From the NCBI RefSeq assembly GCF_008180195.1, contig NZ_VTAV01000020.1:20623-84622 (forward strand): DNA of 64,000 bases, given 5' to 3'. The DNA is from Sphingobacterium phlebotomi (GTDB lineage Bacteria > Bacteroidota > Bacteroidia > Sphingobacteriales > Sphingobacteriaceae). The notes beneath the pieces are model-generated. The model worked only from the letters and a program-made list of their open reading frames with translations. It ran no database searches and had not been told where the DNA came from. Below, piece after piece: positions 45,963-53,452 of the stretch. Numbering within the stretch: position 1 is the first letter of the stretch; each line of letters starts with the position of its first letter. The translations under genes and the position numbers were made by a program.

Positions 45963-47204
45963 ATGCCTTTAATACAAAATGATGCCGTAGTTCTAGCTAT
46001 CTTATTATTGATACTGGCTTTGGTCACCAAAACAGCGGTTAGCAATAGACCGCTCTTCAGAAATTTTTACAAGTATGTTCCTCCCTTACTGCTTTGCTAT
46101 TTTATTCCGGGTATTCTAAACACGCTCAATGTAATCTCCGGTGAAAACTCGGGTGTTTATACAATTGCTTCAAAATACCTGTTGCCTTCCAGCCTTATCT
46201 TAATCATCATGTCTGTAGACCTCAAACAAATTTGGAAACTGAGGCATAAAGCAGGATTAATGTTTTTGGCAACTGCCATTGGCGTCATTCTTGGCGGGCC
46301 ATTAGCCATTATGATAACCGACGCATTTGCACCCGGTGTTATCGTAAAAGGTATGGGAGAGGATGCCTCTTGGCGAGGGCTGGCAACATTGGCGGCAAGT
46401 TGGACAGGCGGAAGCGCAAATATGGCGGCCATGTATGAGGTATTCAAGCCGTCACCCGATCTTTATTCCGGGATGATCGCAATAGATGTTTTGTTAGCGA
46501 ATGTATGGTTGGGTATGATGTTGTATCTTGTAAACAAAAAAGAAAAAATAAATAAGCTCTTAAAAGCCGAAGACAACCTAGACCGAACACTTGAACATAT
46601 TGGAAATAGCAATTCAGATATGACTCGAAAAATGCCTTCTATGCCGGATCTTTTCGTAATTCTCTTCCTTGGCTTAGGTGGTACCGGGTTGGCACACCTA
46701 ATCACGTCGCATATAGTACCCTATATAGAAACAAATGCCCCCTCGTTAAAACAATTCAATCTTGACTCTGAATTCTTATGGGTTATCTTGATTACAACAA
46801 GCATCGGCGTCCTACTTTCGTTTACAAAAGCAAGAAACTACGAAAAACAAGGCGCTCCAATCATCGGGAATACTTTTCTTTATATCCTCATTGCTTCTAT
46901 TGGAATGCAGATGAATATCTTAAGAGCTTTTGACAATCCCGGATTGATATTTGTCTGTGTCATCTGGCTGTTATTTATGGCTGTTGTGATCATTGTTACT
47001 GCCCGTATCTTTAAGGTCAATTTTTTCTTCGTTTCGGTTGCCAGCGAAGCCAATGTAGGTGGAGTTCCTACGGCGTCCGCTGTCGCTACTGCATTTAGCC
47101 CTAGTTTGGTGCCTGTCGCGGTCTTACTCTCTGTTTTGGGATATTCCATTGGGAATTATGCGGGATATATCTGCGGAATACTGATGCAACTGGTCAGCCA
47201 ATAA
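45963..47204 (+). CDS. DUF819 family integral membrane protein, candidate transporter
   Basis: 413 residues with about ten hydrophobic helices. DUF819 (YjcL) features: LILALVTKTAVSNRPLFRNFYKYVPPLLLCYFIPGILN near the start, LAASWTGGSANMAAMYE in the middle and VASEANVGGVPTASAVATAFSPSLVPVAVLLSVLGYSIGNYAGYICG at the end, i.e. two related halves as in a duplicated transporter fold. In this locus it probably carries a peptide or amino acid across the inner membrane. It is divergent from susC and followed by convergent and divergent peptide genes. Confidence 0.85.
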   Translation: MPLIQNDAVVLAILLLILALVTKTAVSNRPLFRNFYKYVPPLLLCYFIPGILNTLNVISGENSGVYTIASKYLLPSSLILIIMSVDLKQIWKLRHKAGLMFLATAIGVILGGPLAIMITDAFAPGVIVKGMGEDASWRGLATLAASWTGGSANMAAMYEVFKPSPDLYSGMIAIDVLLANVWLGMMLYLVNKKEKINKLLKAEDNLDRTLEHIGNSNSDMTRKMPSMPDLFVILFLGLGGTGLAHLITSHIVPYIETNAPSLKQFNLDSEFLWVILITTSIGVLLSFTKARNYEKQGAPIIGNTFLYILIASIGMQMNILRAFDNPGLIFVCVIWLLFMAVVIIVTARIFKVNFFFVSVASEANVGGVPTASAVATAFSPSLVPVAVLLSVLGYSIGNYAGYICGILMQLVSQ

Positions 47205-47254
47205 ACACTATCGTTATCACATACGTGAGTTGGATTTGGTTAGGTTGTCTACCT

Positions 47255-48820
47255 TTATTTTGATGGTTTCAACAAGAGGTCGTGGAAATCGTAACTGGGA
47301 TCAGTCACCGGAGAAACTGCCTGCATCTTTACCCGATCTATACTCCCATCAGGGTTCAAGGCAAAGCTCACATAAGCATCGGCCTTGAATTCTCTATTGT
47401 TCCACCTGACAATAAACGTATCGTATTGCCAGTGTTCCATTACACCTACCATACCAGGGTTATGGGTAAAATCCATCACTAGCTTCCCCTCTTCGAGTTT
47501 TATGGATACTTTTCCATACCAGGCATCTGTATAATCCCCAGCATATTTAACGAGTTCCAAAGAAGGCTCGGACGAACTGTTTCGTGATGCCGAAGATGCC
47601 TTTTCTGCTTGTTTAATATCCGAAAAATACCTATCTTCATATTTCTTATAAGATGTAATCCAGTCATAATCAGATATTTTAAGGAAACGATCTACAATAT
47701 GATTGATAATGGACATGCACGCAAAACCAGACTCTTGATTGGTCAGTACGGCGATACCTAAATTTTGTGATGGTACCATAAAGATCCGTGACACAAAACC
47801 ATCTAATTTGCCACCATGCATCAAAATTCTCTCTGAACGGTAATTGGACGTATAAAATCCCAAGGCATACAACTGATAATCCATTTGTGCCGGTTTTAAA
47901 TAGGTTGGGAGTTTGGATACGGGCATAGGTGTAACACCCTTCCAAAGTTCTGCGGCGGTTGCGGGTTTATATAGCACTTTTCCGGTTGTCGTCCGACCGG
48001 AATCCAATTGGGTAATCAGCCATTGGGCCATATCCTCTGCATTTGAGGCAATGCCCCCAGCGGGGTTGCTAATATCAGCCACTCCATATTTAAAAAAGTT
48101 GGAGACCTCCCGGATTTCGTCATCAAAACGCGCATGTGACGCCGAATAATTGGATTGATTCGCTAACGTAGAAATGCGGGAAATACTTTGCTGCATCCCT
48201 ACAGGTTGCATGATCCTTTCTGCCACAAAATCTTCCCAAAGTTGCCCGGTCACATGTTGTATCAATTCTCCTGCAGCAAGGTAAAGTATATTATCATATG
48301 CATAGTCGTTTCTGAAACCACCTACCAATGGAAGAAATTGTGTTTTCTTGACGATTTCTGCTCTCGTGAAATTTGATGGAGGAAACTGTAGCAAGTCTCC
48401 AGCATAAGGGGCTATACCACTGCGATGTACCAATAGATCTCGAACAGTCATATTTGCGGTAACATATGGATCCGACATTTTGAACCAAGGTAGATAGTCG
48501 ATAACTGGGGTGTCCCAAGTAACCTGCCCCTCTTCTACCAATATGGCCAATGCGGCCGCTGTAAATGCCTTCGAATTTGAGGCTATGGGAAATAACGTAT
48601 GTTCATCTACGCGGTCCTCTGTTCCAAGCTTCTTAACACCATAGCCTTTTGCCAGCAGGACTTTACCATCTTTTACAACAGCAAGACTAAGACCTGGAAC
48701 CTGAAAGGTTTGCAATACCTGATCTACATATTTGGCCATATTTACAGGTAGATTTTCTTGTGCATGGACACGCGGTACAACAAATAATAAAAGGAAGGTT
48801 ATTAGGCGAAAATTTTTCAT
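47255..48820 (-). CDS. Serine hydrolase with C-terminal DUF3471, class C beta-lactamase family
   Basis: 521 residues with signal peptide (LLFVVPRVHAQ). SxxK is Ser81/Lys84 (ASNSKAFTAAAL), YxN is YAYDNILYL, and the third motif is MHGGKLDG. The C-terminal 115 residues after VKYAGDYTDAWYGKVSI are a DUF3471 domain (NREFKADAYVSFALNPDGSIDRVKM). These proteins often act as D-amino-acid peptidases or esterases. It lies convergent with DUF819 and divergent from the dipeptide epimerase. Confidence 0.88.
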   Translation of the reverse strand: MKNFRLITFLLLFVVPRVHAQENLPVNMAKYVDQVLQTFQVPGLSLAVVKDGKVLLAKGYGVKKLGTEDRVDEHTLFPIASNSKAFTAAALAILVEEGQVTWDTPVIDYLPWFKMSDPYVTANMTVRDLLVHRSGIAPYAGDLLQFPPSNFTRAEIVKKTQFLPLVGGFRNDYAYDNILYLAAGELIQHVTGQLWEDFVAERIMQPVGMQQSISRISTLANQSNYSASHARFDDEIREVSNFFKYGVADISNPAGGIASNAEDMAQWLITQLDSGRTTTGKVLYKPATAAELWKGVTPMPVSKLPTYLKPAQMDYQLYALGFYTSNYRSERILMHGGKLDGFVSRIFMVPSQNLGIAVLTNQESGFACMSIINHIVDRFLKISDYDWITSYKKYEDRYFSDIKQAEKASSASRNSSSEPSLELVKYAGDYTDAWYGKVSIKLEEGKLVMDFTHNPGMVGVMEHWQYDTFIVRWNNREFKADAYVSFALNPDGSIDRVKMQAVSPVTDPSYDFHDLLLKPSK

Positions 48821-48910
48821 GATTATTTATTTTTATTTAACGCAACGTTACAAATGCAATAGATAACATTAATAAATGTCACCAAAAAAAAACAAAACAC
48901 CATATAAGCT

Positions 48911-48950
48911 GATCAACATAGATAATTTTTGATTAACATAGAATAATTTT
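48911..48950 (+). repeat. Tandem 20-nt direct repeat upstream of the epimerase gene
   Basis: gatcaacatagataattttt (48911-48930) is followed at once by a second copy beginning gattaacataga (48931-48950). It lies 77 nt before the epimerase start codon in the 206-nt gap to the divergent serine hydrolase. The position fits a regulator binding two adjacent sites. Confidence 0.5.
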
Positions 48951-49026
48951 AGCGAATGCTCCCCCCAAAAAAGGTGATAAGTTTGGCTAGAAAATACTGC
49001 AGTTCATTAAAAACAACAAAATAAAA

Positions 49027-50124
49027 ATGAAAATATTACATACTGATATTTTTAGGTTGAGCATAAAAATGCAACCTTTTACCATCGCAACAGGGACAAT
49101 GGAATATGCCCAAAACGTTTTCATACGCATACATACGGATAGTGGGATATACGGTGTAGGTGAGTGTTCTGCCTTTCCGGTGATCACGGGAGAAACCCAG
49201 GAAACTTGTTTAGCAGTTGCAAAGGATTTCGCCAAGCGATGGAAAGGCAAAGATCCCAGCGCAATAGAAAGACGCCTGGCGGAATTGGATTTGTTCATTG
49301 CAGGCAATAGAACGATAAAAAGTGCTTTCGATATGGCCTTGTACGATATTGCGGCGAAAACCAACGGACAACCATTGTACGAATATCTTGGTGGAAAGAA
49401 AAAAACAATAGAAACTGACATCACCATCGGAATTGGAGACATAGGAACCATGGCAGAAAAAGCATTGGCTTTCAAAAACAGTGGTGCGACCTGCATAAAA
49501 GTCAAGTTAGGTAAAGAGCCAGAACAAGATGTAGCGAGGATGCAAAAAATAAGAGAGGTCGTTGGCGACACAATACAGCTTCGGATAGATGCCAATCAAG
49601 GATGGAGTTTTGAAGAAGCGCAATATGCCCTAACAGCAATGAAGGATCTACAAATACAGTTTTGTGAACAACCTATGCGGGCTTGGAACGACGACTACTT
49701 ACCGGAACTAATGGCGGTATCACCGGTTAAGATCATGGCAGACGAAAGTTGTTATACTCATCATGACGCGAGAAGGTTGATAAGAGCAGGAGCCTGCAAT
49801 TATATCAACATTAAATTAGTGAAATCGGGAGGTATTTGCGAGGCGATGAAGATTCACGAACTGGCAAAACAGGCGGGCGTCGCCTGTATGTTGGGAGGCA
49901 TGCTGGAAAGCCGCTTGGCTCTGAGTGCCAAACTGCATTTTGCCTATGCGGCAGACAATGTAATCTTCCACGATATGGACACCTGTTTAATTGGTCACCT
50001 TGAAGATCCAGTCATCAATGGAGCAAAGTATAATGGTTATTTCCTAGATATAGACGATCTACCGGGTATTGGAGCTGATATAGACGAAGATTTCCTAAAA
50101 GCGTGTGATTGCTGGACCATATAA
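49027..50124 (+). CDS. Dipeptide epimerase (L-Ala-D/L-Glu epimerase-like)
   Basis: 365 residues, enolase superfamily, MLE-subgroup. Catalytic Lys158/Lys160 in CIKVKLG, metal ligands Asp188 (RIDANQG), Glu214 (FCEQPM) and Asp239 (MADES), and second-side Lys263 in NIKLVKSGG. This Lys-Lys arrangement with DES and KSGG defines dipeptide epimerases such as YcjG/YkfB, which convert L-Ala-D-Glu from murein to L-Ala-L-Glu so that ordinary peptidases can split it. No signal peptide, so cytoplasmic. It is the clearest evidence for D-residue peptide use in this locus. Confidence 0.9.
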   Translation: MKILHTDIFRLSIKMQPFTIATGTMEYAQNVFIRIHTDSGIYGVGECSAFPVITGETQETCLAVAKDFAKRWKGKDPSAIERRLAELDLFIAGNRTIKSAFDMALYDIAAKTNGQPLYEYLGGKKKTIETDITIGIGDIGTMAEKALAFKNSGATCIKVKLGKEPEQDVARMQKIREVVGDTIQLRIDANQGWSFEEAQYALTAMKDLQIQFCEQPMRAWNDDYLPELMAVSPVKIMADESCYTHHDARRLIRAGACNYINIKLVKSGGICEAMKIHELAKQAGVACMLGGMLESRLALSAKLHFAYAADNVIFHDMDTCLIGHLEDPVINGAKYNGYFLDIDDLPGIGADIDEDFLKACDCWTI

Positions 50125-50131
50125 ATACGTA

Positions 50132-50317
50132 CTAGGCTAGCAACAAATTATGTATTCTTGGCTTTATCGAGTAGTTTAAATAATAATCGGTGGTTTTTAA
50201 TGATTGTATCAATCCCTCTTTAAGTTCAAAATGATAAGCCAGTACGATAGGACTACCGTCAAAGTTCCCCGAAACTTCAGCTTGTAGGATTTTGTCGGTC
50301 TCGGAATAATTCTGCGA
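50132..50317 (-). pseudogene. NTF2/SnoaL-like protein, C-terminal remnant
   Basis: On the minus strand an open frame of about 61 codons runs from just after an in-frame TAA (50318-50320) to a TAG at 50132-50134, without a start codon. Its start, ETDKILQAEVSGNFDGSPIV, and LAYHFELKEGLIQSL are the final sheet of a SnoaL/NTF2 fold. The first half is missing and the last part is unrelated in pattern. SnoaL-like genes are often beside an SDR and an HxlR gene, as here, so this is probably the decayed third member. Confidence 0.6.
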
Positions 50318-50357
50318 TTACTTTTGGTAACTTCCTATTTGTTGTTTTTAAAAATTA

Positions 50358-51152
50358 TTAAATTGTAGGAATTGTCCCTCCGTCAATAATGTATTCAGTT
50401 CCTGTCAGATAGTTTGCTCTTGGTGAAACTAAAAAACCGACAAATTCGGCAATTTCCTCGGGATATGCAGGGCGTCCAATGGGTATTCCTCCAAGGGCGT
50501 CCATTACACTTTGCGTTGCTTGTTCTCTGGAAATGTTTGAGCTTTCGGAAATCCGTTCCATCATTCTCGTTGCCGATTCCGTCATTATCCAGCCCGGAGA
50601 AACGGTTAAAACCCGAACGCCTTTAGGCGAAACTTCTTTTGACAAACCTTTGCTATAATTGACAAGTCCTGCTTTCGCAGAAGCATAGGGCAACGTGGAA
50701 TCGTGTAAAGGCAATCTTCCCTGGATAGATGCGATATGGATAATTACTCCACTTTTCTGTATTAGCATTTGCGGTAAAAACGCTCTGTCCAATCGGACAG
50801 GTGCGAGTAGATTTGTCTGAATGGTTTGTTCCCAATCTTCATCAGTCAGTACAGCAAAACCACCTCCTTGAGTTTCCGAACCCCCAAGATTGTTTACCAA
50901 AATATCAAGTGTTCCGAATTTTGATAAAACTTCCTTTGCAACTTTTTGAGTGCCTTCGGATTTACTCAAATCTGCGGAAATAAAATGTCGGTTTGTTTTT
51001 TCTGCTTCAGGCCTGTTTCTTGCGGTAATGATTACGGTTGCACCCGCTTTTAAAAGTCTTTCTGCAATGGCTTTTCCTGCACCTTTTGTACCCCCTGTTA
51101 CCAAAGCGATCTTACCTGATAATTCGTTGTTGAAATTAAATTCCTGTTCCAT
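50358..51152 (-). CDS. Short-chain dehydrogenase/reductase
   Basis: 264 residues, cytoplasmic. NAD(P) loop VTGGTKGAGKAIAERLLKAG, NNLGG, catalytic Ser in VIIHIASIQG and Tyr-x-x-x-Lys in LPYASAKAGLVNYSK, and the C-terminal LTGTEYIIDGGTIPT are all classical SDR landmarks. It is divergent from an HxlR gene (123-nt gap), which probably controls it, and is followed downstream by the NTF2-like remnant. Substrate unknown. Confidence 0.93.
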   Translation of the reverse strand: MEQEFNFNNELSGKIALVTGGTKGAGKAIAERLLKAGATVIITARNRPEAEKTNRHFISADLSKSEGTQKVAKEVLSKFGTLDILVNNLGGSETQGGGFAVLTDEDWEQTIQTNLLAPVRLDRAFLPQMLIQKSGVIIHIASIQGRLPLHDSTLPYASAKAGLVNYSKGLSKEVSPKGVRVLTVSPGWIMTESATRMMERISESSNISREQATQSVMDALGGIPIGRPAYPEEIAEFVGFLVSPRANYLTGTEYIIDGGTIPTI

Positions 51153-51220
51153 TGATTATTTTTTTGTACAAATTTCAGTCTTATGTTCAGCCTACACAAG
51201 TACGGAAATACGATTCGGAT

Positions 51221-51238
51221 AGGGATAAATTATTCCCT
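51221..51238. promoter_or_regulatory. Imperfect dyad between SDR and HxlR genes
   Basis: aggga (51221-51225) and tccct (51234-51238) pair symmetrically around an AT-rich centre with two mismatched pairs. It occupies the divergent intergenic gap 38 nt before the HxlR start, as the operators of the other two HxlR units do, but it is much weaker. Confidence 0.35.
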
Positions 51239-51275
51239 TATTGCACAGTTTGGAACATAGGTTTAATTTTGTTTT

Positions 51276-51635
51276 ATGTATGAGAGAAAGATTTTACCGA
51301 ACCTGAACTGCGGTCTTGATTTGATTGGCGAGGTTCTTTACGGAAAATGGAAAATCCGTTTGCTGTGGTTTATCAATGAAGGATACAAACGTCCGAGCGA
51401 ATTACAACGTAAAATTCCCGACGCTACAAGAAGAGTACTTAATATTCAGTTGAAAGAATTGGAAGAGCACGACTTGGTTACGAGAAAAATTTATGCAGTC
51501 GTTCCTCCGAAAGTAGAATATAGTCTTACGGAATTTGGTAAAACTTTAATTCCTGTGATTTCGATTTTGGGTCAATGGGGTGACCAAAATGACGAAAAGC
51601 TACGAGAAGTTATTACGAAGCAGTTTAAGAAATAG
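51276..51635 (+). CDS. HxlR family transcriptional regulator
   Basis: 119 residues. LIGEVLYGKWKIRLLWFINEGYKRPSELQRKIPDATRRVLNIQLKELEEHDLVTR is the HxlR winged helix, PKVEYSLTEFGKTLIPVISILGQWG the wing and dimer helix. A Cys at residue 10 (NLNCGLDL) occupies the usual sensor position. A perfect TAATTTTG -7 box (51264-51271) ends 4 nt before the ATG, so the mRNA is probably leaderless. It likely regulates the divergent SDR. Confidence 0.9.
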   Translation: MYERKILPNLNCGLDLIGEVLYGKWKIRLLWFINEGYKRPSELQRKIPDATRRVLNIQLKELEEHDLVTRKIYAVVPPKVEYSLTEFGKTLIPVISILGQWGDQNDEKLREVITKQFKK

Positions 51636-51717
51636 GTATGCAGTTGCATATTGTCCGATAGGAAATTTGAAGTATATTAGAAGATAATATTGATAAAAAG
51701 ATCTAAAAACACGGACT

Positions 51718-52092
51718 ATGAGTCATACATCAAATGCAGAACTTATAGCATTTCTTCAAAGGATTCCTAGCTTGAAAGAAAACATTTCAGGTGGGTTCTA
51801 TGATAACGGATTATGGTGGGTAAAGTTTGGGATCGATATTGAAAACCCTAATGCGTGGAATGCAGTACAGGAATTGGCGTGTATCATAAATTATTTATCT
51901 ATCAACGAGAGGCTACCAACACGTTTTTATCCGGTGTCCCCGCCTCCATATCTTAATGGTGGACCACGAGAATTCTTATCTTGGATTATTGAAGGTACAG
52001 ACAAGGAATTTACTTCCACCAACCTGAAAGAATGGTTAGAAGCTAGATTACCAAACCCCGTAGATGATATTAAACAATGGCAGATTGAATAA
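51718..52092 (+). CDS. Hypothetical protein (small soluble)
   Basis: 124 residues without signal or membrane segment. SNAELIAFLQRIPSLKENISGGFYDNGLWWVKFGIDIENPNAWNAVQELACIINYL is well folded in appearance (helix, then a W-rich sheet), and the C-terminal part has PTRFYPVSPPPYLNGGP. I do not recognise it securely; a DUF6508-like protein is possible. It stands 83 nt after the HxlR gene and 52 nt before a cupin gene, same strand. Confidence 0.6.
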   Translation: MSHTSNAELIAFLQRIPSLKENISGGFYDNGLWWVKFGIDIENPNAWNAVQELACIINYLSINERLPTRFYPVSPPPYLNGGPREFLSWIIEGTDKEFTSTNLKEWLEARLPNPVDDIKQWQIE

Positions 52093-52143
52093 GGAAATCA
52101 AATGTTTTATTTCAAGGATGAAATTCATCCAAAAAGGTGACAT

Positions 52144-52482
52144 ATGATCAAAGACATCACAAATAGCGAACATTATAATTGGGGCAATGCATGTGATGGC
52201 TGGCATTTGGTAAAATCCAACTTGCTTAGCATTATACAAGAAAAGATGCCATCCGGGACATCGGAAAACTTGCATTATCATCATGAATCACAACAGTTTT
52301 TCTTCATTTTGCAGGGTACAGCTACTTTCGAGGTTGAAAACGAGATGTATGAGGTTCATGAAGGACAGGGATTTCATATTCTGCCCAAGAAGAAACACCG
52401 AATTTTAAACAAGACGAGCAAGACATTGGAATTCATGGTCATATCCGAACCAAGATCGCATGGAGATCGAATCGATCTTTAA
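52144..52482 (+). CDS. Cupin domain protein
   Basis: 112 residues, one cupin domain. Motif 1: HYHHESQQFFFILQGTATFEVE with the metal-binding His set; motif 2: GQGFHILPKKKHRILN. The fold holds a metal and often acts as a sugar- or ligand-binding or isomerase domain. It ends 84 nt before the Crp/Fnr gene on the same strand; the intervening sequence has a frame (52460-52642) that I regard as non-coding. Confidence 0.82.
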   Translation: MIKDITNSEHYNWGNACDGWHLVKSNLLSIIQEKMPSGTSENLHYHHESQQFFFILQGTATFEVENEMYEVHEGQGFHILPKKKHRILNKTSKTLEFMVISEPRSHGDRIDL

Positions 52483-52566
52483 GGTTTTCAAACAAAACAG
52501 CTATGGAGAACGAATGGAAAAAGAATCTAACAAAAAAACTAACTTTGAATATTTTAATTCGTTCAC

Positions 52567-53148
52567 ATGCATCCATTATTCAATTATATTAAGGAATATG
52601 CTTCAACTTCGATTTCTGAAGAAGATTTTGACATTTTCCTAAGCCATTTTATTAAGAAAAAGATAAGAAAAAAGCAATATCTACTAGAGGACGGAGAAAT
52701 TTGTAAATACTTCGCTTTTATTGTAAAAGGCGCCATGCGTAAATACTATATAGATGAAAAAGGTATTGAGCACATCGTGAATTTATATATTGAAAATTGG
52801 TGGGCTGGCGACCGTGAGAGTTTTGTAATGTCTACGCCCAGTATATATCATATAGATGCGTGGGAAGATTGTGAAGTACTTCTCATTACGAGAGAAAGTG
52901 TATTAGAATTGACTCAGCAATTTCCTGCTTTTAATGAGTTGCTATTGAAACTTGATGAAAGAAATAATATTGCTACACAAAGAAGAATAACCTCTTCGAT
53001 CAGCTTTACTGCGGAAAAACGCTACGCAGACTTCGTTGACTGCCATCCCTATTTTCTCCATCGTTTTCCTCAACACATCATTGCTTCTTATCTTGGCATT
53101 ACAAAAGACACGCTAAGTCAGGTGCGCAGAAAAGCGTTTAAAAAATAA
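52567..53148 (+). CDS. Crp/Fnr family transcriptional regulator
   Basis: 193 residues. The N-terminal cNMP-binding-like domain is seen in KKQYLLEDGEICKYFAFIVKGAMRKYYIDEKGIEHIVN and the C-terminal helix-turn-helix in HIIASYLGITKDTLSQVRRK. It lacks the residues for cAMP and the cysteine cluster of true Fnr, so it belongs to the Bacteroidota-type Crp/Fnr group. It is followed by a perfect AT-rich palindrome overlapping the stop codon and a strong intrinsic terminator. Confidence 0.9.
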   Translation: MHPLFNYIKEYASTSISEEDFDIFLSHFIKKKIRKKQYLLEDGEICKYFAFIVKGAMRKYYIDEKGIEHIVNLYIENWWAGDRESFVMSTPSIYHIDAWEDCEVLLITRESVLELTQQFPAFNELLLKLDERNNIATQRRITSSISFTAEKRYADFVDCHPYFLHRFPQHIIASYLGITKDTLSQVRRKAFKK

Positions 53149-53169
53149 GTTATATATATAACTTATTTT
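53142..53169. repeat. 28-bp perfect palindrome at the end of the Crp/Fnr gene
   Basis: The half aaaataagttatat (53142-53155) is followed by its exact reverse complement (53156-53169). The stop codon TAA (53146-53148) lies in the left arm. AT-rich with no spacer; it is 7 nt ahead of the terminator stem. Confidence 0.7.
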
Positions 53170-53175
53170 ATATTT

Positions 53176-53202
53176 CGTAGACATTTGTCTACGTTTTTTT
53201 TT
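53176..53202 (+). terminator. Intrinsic terminator of the Crp/Fnr gene
   Basis: Stem cgtagac (53176-53182) with gtctacg (53187-53193), loop attt, then nine T bases (53194-53202). The 3' half with its T-run (catttgtctacg followed by T) is repeated at 53206-53222, giving a second partial copy without a left arm. This is the strongest terminator in the window. Confidence 0.85.
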
Positions 53203-53222
53203 GTCATTTGTCTACGTTTTTT

Positions 53223-53452
53223 CTTTCCGTTTGACGCAATTTTGGTTTATACGCATTATAATTTATAGATTTGATAAGATCATGATATTTAGCATGCTAA
53301 AGAATCTACTACAGAAAAGAACTACTAATGGAAGCACATTGAAGGTGGCTGAAAAATGTCCAATATCGAAAATTCTAAGGAAATATCAACATTTCAACAG
53401 AATTAATAAAATTAAAAAATATATAGAGGATTCATTTATTTAAAGATTTATT
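53223..53452. other. Intergenic region upstream of the pirin gene
   Basis: About 230 nt, AT-rich. A frame of 80 codons (53201-53443) crosses it but starts inside the terminator T-run and has a low-complexity product rich in Lys, Ile and Asn. I see no supported gene here. It should contain the pirin promoter, which I could not place securely. Confidence 0.4.

Noticed and set aside
35761..48820. Serine hydrolases as beta-lactamase resistance genes
   Set aside because: SxxK/YxN/HGG folds are shared by esterases and D-peptidases; nothing in the sequence shows beta-lactam hydrolysis, and context favours peptide use.
48987..49595. Long minus-strand frame of about 200 codons opposite the epimerase gene
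   Set aside because: It lies wholly opposite a gene with complete catalytic residues, and its product is a Ser/Pro/Ile-rich sequence without recognisable domains. It is a mirror of the codon pattern of the epimerase.
52460..52642. 60-codon frame between cupin and Crp/Fnr genes
   Set aside because: It overlaps both genes and its product shows no family pattern; the Crp/Fnr gene uses the ATG at 52567.
53201..53443. 80-codon frame upstream of pirin
   Set aside because: It begins in the terminator T-run and gives a low-complexity Lys/Ile/Asn-rich product without domain or promoter.
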